Shown: positions 55,606-63,871 of the stretch, piece after piece
Layout of the letters: the number at the start of each line of letters is the position of its first letter
Numbering within the stretch: position 1 is the stretch's first letter
DNA from: Verrucomicrobiales bacterium
GTDB lineage: Bacteria > Verrucomicrobiota > Verrucomicrobiia > Limisphaerales > UBA11358
Assembly (NCBI GenBank): GCA_028712475.1
Contig: JAQTQB010000002.1
Coordinates: forward strand, 186,001-250,000
Reading direction: 5' to 3'
DNA: 64,000 nucleotides
The notes under the pieces: model-generated
Databases searched by the model: none
What the model was told of the DNA's origin: nothing
What the model saw: the letters and a program-made list of their open reading frames with translations, nothing else
Program-made: the position numbers and the translations under genes

Positions 55606-58528
55606 CAATCAAACCGACCCGCGAAAAAACTTTGTTCCGCGAATTTTACCGTGGCTGCTGGCGGCAGCGGTCTTTGGCATCTACGCGCTGACGCTGAACC
55701 GCTGGGTTTCGCTGTTCAACTACCCCGTGGTCGCCAACCTGTCGGGCTGGACGTGGCAGCCGGAAATCTACAATCCCCTTTTCTTCATCGTCACTTATCC
55801 GTTCCACTGGCTGCCGTTAGCGCAAATCCCCATCGCATTGAATCTGTTTTCCGCCGTGTGCGCGGCGTTGACGCTGGGTTTGCTGGCGCGGTCGGTCGCG
55901 ATCCTGCCGCATGACCGCACGGACGCACAACGCGCGCGCGAACATAGCGATTTTTCATTTTTAACCACGGGAAGTGCGTGGCTGCCTCCGGTTTTTGCGG
56001 TGCTGGTCTGCGGTCTGCAAATGACGTTCTGGGAGCAGGCGACGAACGGCACCACGGAAATGTTCGACCTGCTGCTGTTTGCCTGCGTGATCTGGTCGCT
56101 GCTGGAATTCCGGCTGGATGAGCGCGTCGGGCGGCTGTATCTGGCTGCTCTGGTTTACGGGGCGGGCATGGCGGAAAACTGGGCGATGGTCGGTTTCCTG
56201 CCGGTGTTTGTCGGGGCGGTCATCTGGATTCGCGGTTTGAGCTTCTTTAATCTGCGTTTTATCAAATGGATGCTGTTGTGCGGACTGGCGGGAATGTTGT
56301 TTTATCTGGTGCTGCCGCTGCTGGCGGCCAGTTCGCATACGGTGGAGTTGACATTCTGGCAGGCGTTGAAATTAAATGTGATGGCGCAGTGGGGCGTGGT
56401 GAAAATGTTTTTCACCCAGTTCGAGGTTCGGAAGACGGTGCTGCTGCTCTCGCCCGCGTCGTTGGTGCCGGTTCTGATGCTGGCCATCCGCTGGAAGTCG
56501 TCCTTTGGCGACAGCAGCAAAATCGGCCTGGCGCTGACCAGCTTCATGTTCCATGTGATCCATGCGATCCTGCTTTTCATCTGCGTCTGGGTTGCGTTTG
56601 ACCCGCCGCTCGGTGCGCGGCATCTGGGTTTTGGCCTGTCGTTTTTGACTTTCTATTATCTCGGCGCGTTGAGCGTGGGTTATTACAGCGGCTATTTTCT
56701 GCTCATTTTCGGCACGCAGGCTAAAGAGGATCCGCGCCGGAGCAGAAGCCGTTCGCAGCAAAGAAAGGAGGTGCCGCTCCAGTTCCTGAACCGGCTGATC
56801 GTCGTGGGCATCTGGCTGTTTGCCGCGTTCGCAGTCACCGGCCTTGTCTATAAGAACGTCCCGCAAATCCGGGGCGCGAACGATGACACCTTCAAGAAAT
56901 ATGCCGCGTTCGCTGCTGAAAACCTGCCGCGCACTGGCGGCATCGTGTTGAGCGACGACCCGCGCCGGCTGATTATTGTCCAGGCCGCCCTGGCACAGAA
57001 CGGGCGGGCAAAGGACTTCGTCCTGGTGGACACAAAGTTCCTGCCCATGCCGGCTTACCACGTCTTTCTGCACGAAAAATTTCCGAAAATATGGCCGGAC
57101 ACCATCAGTGCCTCTGAAAAGACCAATGGCGTCAGCCCGTTGCATCTCATCGGCCTGCTGGCCACCCTCGCCAAGACGAATGAACTTTACTATCTGCATC
57201 CGAGTTTCGGTTATTACTTCGAGCTGTTTTACGCGGAGCCGCACGGGCTGGTTTACAGACTGAACACGCTTCCGAATGACACGCTGATGCCGCCGCCGCT
57301 GGACAAAAACCAGATCGCCGTCAATGAAACCTTCTGGGCGCAGGCGGAAAAAACCGCGTTCTCCCCAATCATCAAGGCCGTCACGTCTATTGAGCCAAAT
57401 GCCCAGCAAAGTTTTGGCGAAAAGCTGCTGAATCGTTTTCGTGTGGCACGCGAGCCCAGCCACAATGCCCCTATCGTCGGCGCTTATTATTCGCGCAGCC
57501 TGAATTTCTGGGGCGTCCAAATCCAGCGCGCCGGTGATCTGACCAACGCCGCCGCGCACTTTGAAATGGCGCAGAAGCTCAATCCCGAAAACATCGTCGC
57601 GCAGGTCAACCTAGATTTTAACCGCAGCCTGCAAGCCGGGCAAACCGTGCCGGTGGACTTGTCCAAAGCGAACGCCGAAAAATACAGTTCATGGAGCGCC
57701 ATTCTGGGCGAGGACGGGCCGTTTGACGAACCCAGTTTTTGTTTTAAGACCGGCGCCATACTCGCCTCGCAAAACGGGTATTTCCGGCAGGCCGTCGAAC
57801 CGTTTGAACGCGTCCGCCAGCTGGTGCCGGACAATCTGGCCGCCCGGCTCTGGCTGGCGCAATGCTACCTTGTCTCGCACCTGTCCGACCGCGCGCTCGA
57901 CGCGCTTCGTGAACCGTTGGAGCAGCCGGTGAAATTTTCGCTCACCCCCACCAATTCGACCCAGCTCAACATTCTGGCCGCCGCCGCCTATTTCCAGAAG
58001 GACAACAACAATCGCGGCATTGAGTTAATTGAAGCTGAAATTTCCCGCCAGCCGACCAATGACGTTTTGCTCGTCACCGCCGTGCAGATCTATTTGAAAC
58101 GAGGGCTTTTCAGCAACGCCCTGGCCATCATTGACCGTAAACTCGAAGCCGCGCCCGAAGACCCGACATGGCTTTTTGGCAAGGGTTTCGCCTCCATCCA
58201 GACGAAAGCCTTTGATGACGCGATTGCCGCCCTGACACACCTGCTGACCATCCAAACCACCAACAACGACGCGCTTTTCAACCGCGCCGTCGCCTATCTC
58301 CAAAGCGGCAGGCTTGATGCCGCCCGCGCCGACTACCAACAATTGCAGAAGGCTTTCACCAACTCGTTCCAGGTCGCCTACGGCCTCGGCGAAATCGCCT
58401 GGCGCAAACACGAGACCAACGAGGCCATCAAAAATTACGAAGCCTATCTGGCCACCGTCAACACCAACACCGCCGAGGCCACAAACATCATTCAAAGATT
58501 GCGCGAACTCAAAGGCCAGCCACACTGA
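55595..58528 (+). CDS. DUF2723 (GT-C-like) membrane protein with TPR repeats
   Basis: A 977-residue protein. Residues about 15-440 hold a dozen membrane helices in the DUF2723 pattern (LTLNRWVSLFNYPVVANLSG, then TYPFHWLPLAQIPIALNLFSA), a family related to dolichol/polyprenol-linked GT-C O-mannosyltransferases. From about 640 to the end are TPR units (GDLTNAAAHFEMAQKLNPEN, FDDAIAALTHLLTIQTTN, GRLDAARADYQQL). It probably moves lipid-linked sugar onto envelope targets, with the TPR part exposed. ATG 55595 lies inside the end of rlmD; the upstream frame is a shadow. Confidence 0.85.
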   Translation: MATNNQTDPRKNFVPRILPWLLAAAVFGIYALTLNRWVSLFNYPVVANLSGWTWQPEIYNPLFFIVTYPFHWLPLAQIPIALNLFSAVCAALTLGLLARSVAILPHDRTDAQRAREHSDFSFLTTGSAWLPPVFAVLVCGLQMTFWEQATNGTTEMFDLLLFACVIWSLLEFRLDERVGRLYLAALVYGAGMAENWAMVGFLPVFVGAVIWIRGLSFFNLRFIKWMLLCGLAGMLFYLVLPLLAASSHTVELTFWQALKLNVMAQWGVVKMFFTQFEVRKTVLLLSPASLVPVLMLAIRWKSSFGDSSKIGLALTSFMFHVIHAILLFICVWVAFDPPLGARHLGFGLSFLTFYYLGALSVGYYSGYFLLIFGTQAKEDPRRSRSRSQQRKEVPLQFLNRLIVVGIWLFAAFAVTGLVYKNVPQIRGANDDTFKKYAAFAAENLPRTGGIVLSDDPRRLIIVQAALAQNGRAKDFVLVDTKFLPMPAYHVFLHEKFPKIWPDTISASEKTNGVSPLHLIGLLATLAKTNELYYLHPSFGYYFELFYAEPHGLVYRLNTLPNDTLMPPPLDKNQIAVNETFWAQAEKTAFSPIIKAVTSIEPNAQQSFGEKLLNRFRVAREPSHNAPIVGAYYSRSLNFWGVQIQRAGDLTNAAAHFEMAQKLNPENIVAQVNLDFNRSLQAGQTVPVDLSKANAEKYSSWSAILGEDGPFDEPSFCFKTGAILASQNGYFRQAVEPFERVRQLVPDNLAARLWLAQCYLVSHLSDRALDALREPLEQPVKFSLTPTNSTQLNILAAAAYFQKDNNNRGIELIEAEISRQPTNDVLLVTAVQIYLKRGLFSNALAIIDRKLEAAPEDPTWLFGKGFASIQTKAFDDAIAALTHLLTIQTTNNDALFNRAVAYLQSGRLDAARADYQQLQKAFTNSFQVAYGLGEIAWRKHETNEAIKNYEAYLATVNTNTAEATNIIQRLRELKGQPH

Positions 58529-58535
58529 ACGCGCC

Positions 58536-59738
58536 ATGCGCGTCACCCATGTCATCACCCGGCTTATCGTCGGCGGCGCCCAGGAAAACACCATCGCCTC
58601 CGTTCTCGGCCTGCGCCAGAAGCCCGGCGTCGAAGTGGGTTTGATTTCCGGCCCGACGACCGGCTCCGAAGGCTCGATGGAATCTAAATTCGTCGGAGCA
58701 TCTGAAATCCTTTCCATCGTCCCCGAACTCGTCCGCCCCGTTCATCCGCTCAAAGATTTCCTCGCGCTTCGAAAATTGGAAAAGATTTTCCGCAGACAAA
58801 AACCGGGCATCGTCCACACCCACAGCGGCAAGGCCGGGGTTATCGGACGGCTCGCCGCCCGGCGTGCCGGCGTGCCGATCATCATCCATACCATTCACGG
58901 CCCGTCGTTCGGCGCGTTTCAAAACGGGTTGAGCAATTTTATTTTCACCGCCGCCGAACGCCGCGCCGCCCGGGTCACCGACCATTTCATAGTCGTCGCC
59001 GACGCGATGACAACGCAATACCTCGCCGCCGGCATCGGCCGGCCGCGGCAATACACGAAAGTTTTCAGCGGGTTTGCGCTCGAACCGTTTCTCGCGGCAA
59101 ACAATGACCCCGCTCTCCGCGCCAAGCTCGGTTTGCAGCCGGATGATTTCGTCGTCGGCACCATCGCGCGGCTCGTGAAGCTCAAAGGCCACGACGATTT
59201 GTTCACCGTCGCGCCAGAACTCGTCCGCCGCTGTCCGCAGATCAAATTCCTCCTTGTCGGCGACGGCGAATACCGGACACGTTTTGAGAAGCTCGCGAGG
59301 TCGCTCAAGCTCGAACGCCATTTTATCTTCGCCGGCCTCGTTCCGCCCGGCGAAGTGCCGGCGCTCGTCGGCATCATGGATGCGCTCGTGCATCTGTCGT
59401 TGCGCGAAGGCCTGCCGCGCGCCCTGCCGCAGGCGCTCGCCGCCGCCAAGCCTGTGGTCGCTTACGATTGCGATGGCGCGCGCGAAGTGTGTCTGGAAAA
59501 CGAAACTGGATTTCTCCTCCGCCCCGGTGATCTGGAAGGCTTGAAAAACCGGCTGCTCCAGCTCGCCAATGATGCCGCGCTCCGTGAAAAATTCGGGCGG
59601 CACGGCCAGGATTTCGTCCGCCAGAATTTTTCAGTCGAAGGAATGGTGGACGGCATCTATAATCTCTACCAGAAGCTGGCCGCCGAACGTGGCTTATCTT
59701 TTTCATTGCCCCGCCAAACGGGGAGAGGGCCAGCGTGA
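58536..59738 (+). CDS. GT4 family glycosyltransferase
   Basis: A 400-residue GT-B enzyme. ITRLIVGGAQENTI at the N-terminus binds the acceptor side; HTHSGKAGVIGRLAARRAGVPIIIHTIHG continues. The donor domain shows GTIARLVKLKGHDDLF, FAGLVPPGEVPALVGIMDALVHLSLREGLPRALPQALAAAKPVVA and CDGAREVC, the GT4 E-x7-E region. It lies seven bases after the DUF2723 gene and 22 before the WecA-like gene, one envelope-glycan operon. Its last dozen residues (LPRQTGRGPA) come from an inserted palindromic repeat. Confidence 0.92.
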   Translation: MRVTHVITRLIVGGAQENTIASVLGLRQKPGVEVGLISGPTTGSEGSMESKFVGASEILSIVPELVRPVHPLKDFLALRKLEKIFRRQKPGIVHTHSGKAGVIGRLAARRAGVPIIIHTIHGPSFGAFQNGLSNFIFTAAERRAARVTDHFIVVADAMTTQYLAAGIGRPRQYTKVFSGFALEPFLAANNDPALRAKLGLQPDDFVVGTIARLVKLKGHDDLFTVAPELVRRCPQIKFLLVGDGEYRTRFEKLARSLKLERHFIFAGLVPPGEVPALVGIMDALVHLSLREGLPRALPQALAAAKPVVAYDCDGAREVCLENETGFLLRPGDLEGLKNRLLQLANDAALREKFGRHGQDFVRQNFSVEGMVDGIYNLYQKLAAERGLSFSLPRQTGRGPA

Positions 59739-59741
59739 GGG
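59708..59741 (+). repeat. Palindromic repeat at the 3' end of the GT4 gene
   Basis: GCCCCG-CCAAA-CGGGGAGAGGGC followed by CAGCGTGAGGG belongs to the same family as the copies in hemY and pabB, with a shortened left arm. It provides the final codons and the TGA of the GT4 gene. Confidence 0.75.
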
Positions 59742-59760
59742 TTTCATGAATTATTAACCC

Positions 59761-60738
59761 ATGACTTTTCCCTTCAATTTTTTCATCGCCGCGTTTGCGG
59801 GCGCGTTTTTGACGACGTTGCTCGCGCTGCCGCTCTGGCGCAAGTGGTGTTTGCGCACCAACCTCGTGGACGATCCCGGCCATCGCAAGATTCACAGTTC
59901 GCCGATTCCACTCGCCGGAGGTTTTGCCGTGCTGACGGGAATTCTTCTGCCGCTCGCGATTGGCGCAATTCTGCTCAAGCTCGGCATCGTCAAAATTTCT
60001 TCCGCCGGATTGATCGTCCACGGCATAGACCGCCGGGCAATTGAACTCGCCGTGCTCGCGCTCGGCGCGGTGGCCATCACTATTCTTGGCTGGCTCGATG
60101 ACAAGCATGAACTCAAGGCGCTCCCGAAATTCATCGGGCAGATTCTCATCGCCGTCGCCGTCGCCGCCGCGTGCAAACGCATCACGCTGTTTGTTCACAG
60201 CGACGTTTTCAGCTACGCCATCACGATTCTCTGGCTGCTCACCGTCATCAACGCCTTCAATTTCATGGACAACATGAACGGCCTTTGTGCCGGACTTGGC
60301 GCGATTGGCGCGTTTATTTTCGCGCTCATCGCCGCGACCAATGGCGAATATCTAGTCGCGCTCACCGGATTTCTGATGTGCGGCGCGCTCGCCGGATTTC
60401 TACCGTGGAATTTTCCCCACGCCCGCGCGTTTCTCGGCGACGCCGGCAGCCATCTCGTCGGCTATTTGCTCGCCGTGATGGCGATCCTGCCGCATTTTTA
60501 CACGAAGCAAAACCCGCGTCCGCTTGCCGTGCTTGCACCGCTGCTGGTGCTGGCCATTCCCCTGCTCGACCTCGCGCAAGTCAGCCTGTTCCGCACGCTG
60601 AACAAAAAGCCGTTCTGGATCGGCGATACCAATCATCTTTCGCACTTGCTCGTGCGCGCGGGCATGAGCCGGACACGCGCCGTGCTGGTCATCTGGCTGA
60701 TCGCGGCGACGATTGGTGTGCTTGCGTGCTGGCTTTGA
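59761..60738 (+). CDS. WecA/MraY-like polyprenyl-phosphate HexNAc-1-phosphate transferase
   Basis: A 325-residue polytopic enzyme with about ten membrane helices. Signature sites are DDPGHRKIHSSPIPLAGG, ILGWLDDKHELKALPKF (Mg-binding Asp pair), INAFNFMDNMNGLCAG, WNFPHARAFLGDAGSHLVG and a C-terminal GDTNHLSHLLV His motif. This matches the WecA/TagO branch that starts glycan chains on undecaprenyl phosphate. It ends the glycan operon. Confidence 0.92.
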   Translation: MTFPFNFFIAAFAGAFLTTLLALPLWRKWCLRTNLVDDPGHRKIHSSPIPLAGGFAVLTGILLPLAIGAILLKLGIVKISSAGLIVHGIDRRAIELAVLALGAVAITILGWLDDKHELKALPKFIGQILIAVAVAAACKRITLFVHSDVFSYAITILWLLTVINAFNFMDNMNGLCAGLGAIGAFIFALIAATNGEYLVALTGFLMCGALAGFLPWNFPHARAFLGDAGSHLVGYLLAVMAILPHFYTKQNPRPLAVLAPLLVLAIPLLDLAQVSLFRTLNKKPFWIGDTNHLSHLLVRAGMSRTRAVLVIWLIAATIGVLACWL

Positions 60739-60744
60739 TGGTAG

Positions 60745-60870
60745 GGTCGTCGCGCTGCGATGACCCCGCCCGGACGGTCGGAACGAACCACTCAAATCAT
60801 CCGCTATCCACAATGTTCGGTTCCGCCGCCTGACGCTGCGCCCGGCGACGGGGAGCGTCGCAGCGCGACC
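60745..60870. repeat. Inverted-repeat element downstream of the WecA-like gene
   Basis: GGTCGTCGCGCTGCGA (60745-60760) and TCGCAGCGCGACC (60858-60870) are inverted copies with a three-base insertion. Together with similar GCGCCCGGCGACG pieces they enclose about 95 bases of non-coding sequence. Probably a non-autonomous dispersed element. The rest of the gap to 61066 has no gene. Confidence 0.6.
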
Positions 60871-60952
60871 TTTGCCATCGCTAGAAAGTGCTGGATTATC
60901 AAGGGTTTTGTTGCGTCGGTTAGCCGGGTGTCAGTGAATCTGTCAGTAATCA

Positions 60953-61014
60953 GGCGGTGGTTTTAGCCAACCGCCAACATTCGACAGGATTCACTACTAA
61001 CCGAAAACTAACCG
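60953..61014. promoter_or_regulatory. Hairpin and direct repeats before the recombinase
   Basis: GGCGGTGG (60953-60960) pairs with CCAACCGCC (60967-60975) around TTTTAG. Just after it are two direct copies of ACTAACCG (60996-61003 and 61007-61014). GTCAGT(G/A)AATC-type repeats precede the hairpin. A compact repeat cluster at this position could be the recombinase core/arm sites (attachment site) or its promoter region. Confidence 0.4.
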
Positions 61015-61066
61015 CTAATCAAGTGATGCCGGAATGGTTCATGATTCAGAATCAGAAAGACATCAC

Positions 61067-62074
61067 ATGAAACATCAGTTCAACCTGTTCCAACGCGCGG
61101 GCATATTCTATTGCGAGGACACCGCCACTGGCAAGCAAACCAGCTTGCGCACCCGTGACCGCGCCGACGCCGAGCGGCTGTTGCACGTTAAGAACGAGGC
61201 CGCCCATCAGCCCGCGATGAACCTGCAAATTGCCCAGGTCTATTTGCAGCACGGCGACCCGGCGATGGCCACGCGCACCTGGCAGACGGTCATGGAGCAG
61301 ATCGTCACCACCAAGCACGGCAACACGCAGGTCCGCTGGCGGTCAGCCATCAAGGACAAGGCGCTGGATTCGCTCCGCCAACTTCGGCTCATCGAAACCA
61401 GCGCGGAGCATTTCTTGGCCGCGCTGAAGGCCGGGAGAGTTTCCACCAATATTTATCTCCGGCGCATCCATCATTACGCCGTGAGCTTGCATTGGCTACC
61501 GTGGCCGGTGCTGCCCAAGCGCAACTGGCCAACGATTCAGTTCAAGGAAAAGCGCGGCATCACGCTGGAAGAACACCGGAAGATCATCGCCCGCGAGCAA
61601 AATCCAGCCAAGCGCGCGTATTATGGATTGCTTTGGCATCTGGGCGGAGCGCAGTCGGATATTGCCAACTTGACCGCCGAGGATATTGATTGGGAGCGGA
61701 AGACGATTGCCTATTGCCGCTGCAAAACCGGCGTGGTGTCGCTGATTTCCTTCGGGGCGGAAGTCAGCGAAATTTTGCGGAACCTGCCGACGAAAGGGCG
61801 CTTGTTTCCCACGCTGGCGGCAGTCACCACTGGTCGCCGGTCAACGGCGTTTGGCTGTCGCCTGAAAACCGTCGGCATCAGCGGTGTGAGCTTGCATTCA
61901 TATCGTTACGGTTGGGCGGAGAGGGCCAAGGAGGCGGGCTATCCTGAACGGTTCGCGATGCAGGCGCTGGGCCACAGCAGCAAAGCCGTGCATCGGGCCT
62001 ACGCGAAGAAAGCGCAAGTGACCTTGCCGCCATTGGAAGATTATGAGAAATGCGGACGAATGCCCCAGCGATGA
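61067..62074 (+). CDS. Tyrosine recombinase/integrase, atypical box I
   Basis: A 335-residue site-specific recombinase. The C-terminal catalytic domain has the beta-hairpin Lys (CRCKTG, K220), box II H-S-Y-R (H277, R280), LGH (H303) and the nucleophile Y312. In box I, where G-x-R with a catalytic Arg is expected, the sequence reads HLGGAQSDIANLTAEDID with no Arg. N-terminal residues 1-130 form the arm/core-binding part. ATG 61067 is used; 61034 would add 11 residues. It sits at the left end of the right-hand element and faces the HTH gene. Confidence 0.85.
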   Translation: MKHQFNLFQRAGIFYCEDTATGKQTSLRTRDRADAERLLHVKNEAAHQPAMNLQIAQVYLQHGDPAMATRTWQTVMEQIVTTKHGNTQVRWRSAIKDKALDSLRQLRLIETSAEHFLAALKAGRVSTNIYLRRIHHYAVSLHWLPWPVLPKRNWPTIQFKEKRGITLEEHRKIIAREQNPAKRAYYGLLWHLGGAQSDIANLTAEDIDWERKTIAYCRCKTGVVSLISFGAEVSEILRNLPTKGRLFPTLAAVTTGRRSTAFGCRLKTVGISGVSLHSYRYGWAERAKEAGYPERFAMQALGHSSKAVHRAYAKKAQVTLPPLEDYEKCGRMPQR

Positions 62075-62093
62075 TCCCGGATGTCTGCCGGAA

Positions 62094-62441
62094 CTAGCCG
62101 GTCATCGGCACGGACAAATTCAACTCGGAGGAAAGACCGTTCGTTGCGACCAGCGGCGAACGGCCTTTATTGCTGGTGTTCTTTTTGTGCCAGTGCTGGT
62201 AGATGGTGGTGGAAACGCGCACCAGCCAGTTGCGGTCTTTGCTGAGTTCCAGCACATCAGCGGTGCAGAAAAACTTGATGCTGTTGGCCGCAGGATTGCC
62301 GAGCGGCTTGAGCAGCTTGGCCGCGACCAGCACCGGCACATCATGCACCTGACAATTCAACACCCAAGCCGACTGCTCCGCCGTAAGGCGGGCGGGCAAC
62401 TGCCCCAACAAGGTCAGGAATTGATGTTGATCGTCTCTCAT
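62094..62441 (-). CDS. Excisionase/MerR-like winged HTH protein
   Basis: A 115-residue protein. LTAEQSAWVLNCQVHDVPVL and VAAKLLKPLGNPAANSIKFFCTADVLELSKDRNWLVRVS resemble the 'choose-column, read-DNA' arrangement of excisionase/MerR N-terminal domains. It ends 20 bases from the recombinase stop, transcribed towards it. As excisionase or element repressor it would suit this context; the call rests on pattern only. Confidence 0.55.
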   Translation of the reverse strand: MRDDQHQFLTLLGQLPARLTAEQSAWVLNCQVHDVPVLVAAKLLKPLGNPAANSIKFFCTADVLELSKDRNWLVRVSTTIYQHWHKKNTSNKGRSPLVATNGLSSELNLSVPMTG

Positions 62442-62838
62442 CTAAATCTCGTTTTCAATCGCCAGTGGTTGGCGGCATATCGTCGTTCCATCCGGGCATA
62501 GGAATTCTACAAGGAGCCTTGGCCGGCGGTCGGCTGGCGGGCGCTGCGCGCCCGCCAACCGACTCACCGGCCAAGGAATCCATTTAATTTGACACGCGCC
62601 ACAATCGCTTTGGCGTTTTATCGGCGGCCTCCATCGGCGGATTTTCGGACTTGCGGTTTGTAACTGTCAGACGCTTTCGCGTGAGTCAGCTTTGTTCCAA
62701 CATCGTGGTATTAGCACGCCAAGCCAGAACCCGCCCGCCACTGCCCGCAACCGTCGAGGCTGTCTCATCGTAAAGGCTACCGGGCGCAAAGGACGCACTG
62801 GCCGTCAGAATTGCACCTTTCACCACCAGCCCGTTTTT
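62442..62838. other. Non-coding gap with hairpin and an open frame continuing from Rep
   Basis: Apart from the 60-base hairpin, the only structure is on the minus strand: the Rep frame stays open for 50 codons after its TGA (62686-62838, KNGLVVKGAILTASASFAP and on to TTMLEQS). It could be a downstream small gene starting at GTG, a read-through tail or a decayed C-terminus. No known motif. Confidence 0.35.
62517..62576. repeat. 60-base GC-rich imperfect hairpin, candidate replication or packaging site
   Basis: Outer arms CCTTGGCCGG (62517-62526) and CCGGCCAAGG (62567-62576) and the inner stem GGCGGGCGC-TGC-GCGCCCGCC (62536-62556) form one long cruciform with a three-base loop; few mismatches lie between (62527-62535 against 62557-62566). 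It is too large and lacks the T tract for a simple terminator. It lies between the HTH gene and the replication initiator. Confidence 0.75.
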
Positions 62839-63387
62839 TCATGTGTCCCGGCCGCAGCGTCTGTCTCCACTCGAATCAATACCCGCTATCAGGCGGATAA
62901 CAGAATCAGACAGCGTCACCGTGTTCGCAAAGCTGTATTTGTTCAGCTCGTATGCATTTGCCCCAAGGCATTTGCAGACGTATTCCGCGCCGGCCAGGGC
63001 GCTGTGATATTGACGAACATCTACCCGCGCCCCACCTGATTGGATCTTCCACAAATGTTCCATCTGATGTTGCAGCGTGTGACAGTTGCGCGTAGCAGTT
63101 CTCCCCACCAGACAGTGGAAGTGGAAACGCCCGTTTTCTTCGCCCACTTCACCACGCAGTGCAATGAGCAGGCGATTATAGGGGACGCCGCAGACTTTGG
63201 CCGTTTCTTGCAACCAGCGCCATGCCATGCCGTATGCGATGTTCGCGCGGGGAACTGTGCCCCTAAAGGTCGGCGTTGCAAAAACGTCCCACTGGATTCT
63301 CGCCAGTGAGAGGCCAAAGTCCGTGGCGGTCTCGGATTTGCGGATCGGATCGCGCCAGTCTCTGTCTATCCGAGGATTTTTAGCCAT
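62839..63387 (-). CDS. HUH-type rolling-circle replication initiator (Rep)
   Basis: A 182-residue protein with the three classical Rep motifs: motif I QWDVFATPTFRG (32-43), motif II RFHFHCLVG with the metal-binding H89-F-H91 pair, and motif III AEYVCKCLG with Y136 and K139 (Y-x-x-K). Glu residues 80, 83 and 84 precede the HUH pair. One Tyr suggests a single-tyrosine Rep like those of small plasmids, filamentous or microvirus-like phages. No helicase domain. It overlaps the upstream gene by eight bases. It would nick an origin and start rolling-circle replication. Confidence 0.75.
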   Translation of the reverse strand: MAKNPRIDRDWRDPIRKSETATDFGLSLARIQWDVFATPTFRGTVPRANIAYGMAWRWLQETAKVCGVPYNRLLIALRGEVGEENGRFHFHCLVGRTATRNCHTLQHQMEHLWKIQSGGARVDVRQYHSALAGAEYVCKCLGANAYELNKYSFANTVTLSDSVIRLIAGIDSSGDRRCGRDT

Positions 63388-63667
63388 AAGTTTTTACTTT
63401 TTGGCTGCCGAGCAGCGTTGCCTTGCCGCCGTTCTCTCCGTGGCGGATCTTCGACACGCCCACCTGGATCGTGTTGCCGACCGACTTGCCCCAGACCTTG
63501 GGGCGTTCTTCCTCCTTCGTCCGGTAGTAAAGCATTTCTTCCATGCGATGCTCCGGCGGATTGCTGTTGTCCATGCAGAGCAAATCGTAAGATTCGCCTG
63601 CGGGTTTGCCGTTCTTGGCCGGCCATGTGTTGTGGACCTCCTTGAACACGGTTAATGACATGATCAT
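63380..63667 (-). CDS. Small protein preceding Rep, possibly ssDNA-binding (OB-fold, phage gpV-like)
   Basis: A 95-residue protein: SLTVFKEVHNTWPAKNGKPAGESYDLLCMDNS, a charged middle part, then KSVGNTIQVGVSKIRHGENGGKATLLGSQ. The beta-rich pattern with 'KNGKP..SY.LLC.D' recalls OB-fold ssDNA-binding proteins of filamentous phages, which are of this length and lie next to Rep. This is a pattern impression, not a demonstrated homology. Starts ATG 63667 with AGGAAC upstream; overlaps Rep. Confidence 0.5.
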   Translation of the reverse strand: MIMSLTVFKEVHNTWPAKNGKPAGESYDLLCMDNSNPPEHRMEEMLYYRTKEEERPKVWGKSVGNTIQVGVSKIRHGENGGKATLLGSQKVKTYG

Positions 63668-63668
63668 T

Positions 63669-63812
63669 TTAGTTCCTGTTGTGTGTTTCCGGCATCGTTG
63701 GTGGTTCCTGTCCGCAGCCGGGCACGGATTGGAGATTGAACAGGATGAATCCCTTGAACTGTCTTACGACGTTCAACCAATTTTCTTGATGAAGATTTGT
63801 GTTCAACGCCAT
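63669..63812 (-). CDS. Possible 47-residue ORF upstream of the ssDNA-binding-like gene
   Basis: ATG 63812 to TAA 63669 encodes MALNTNLHQENWLNVVRQF plus 28 residues ending PETHNRN, stopping one base before the next ATG. The spacing suits a phage operon, but no binding site is clear and no motif is seen; chance is quite possible. Confidence 0.3.
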   Translation of the reverse strand: MALNTNLHQENWLNVVRQFKGFILFNLQSVPGCGQEPPTMPETHNRN

Positions 63813-63871
63813 GAGTAAATCATGTCGTGAACTTGAGAAATACCGACAGCGTGAAGCCCCTGCTGTCTGAA

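Noticed and set aside
62043..62501. Plus-strand 152-codon frame overlapping the recombinase end and the HTH gene
   Set aside because: No domain content; the minus-strand HTH-like frame is more protein-like and fits the gene layout.
63040..63309. Plus-strand frame over the Rep gene
   Set aside because: Shadow; the HUH and Tyr motifs lie on the minus strand.
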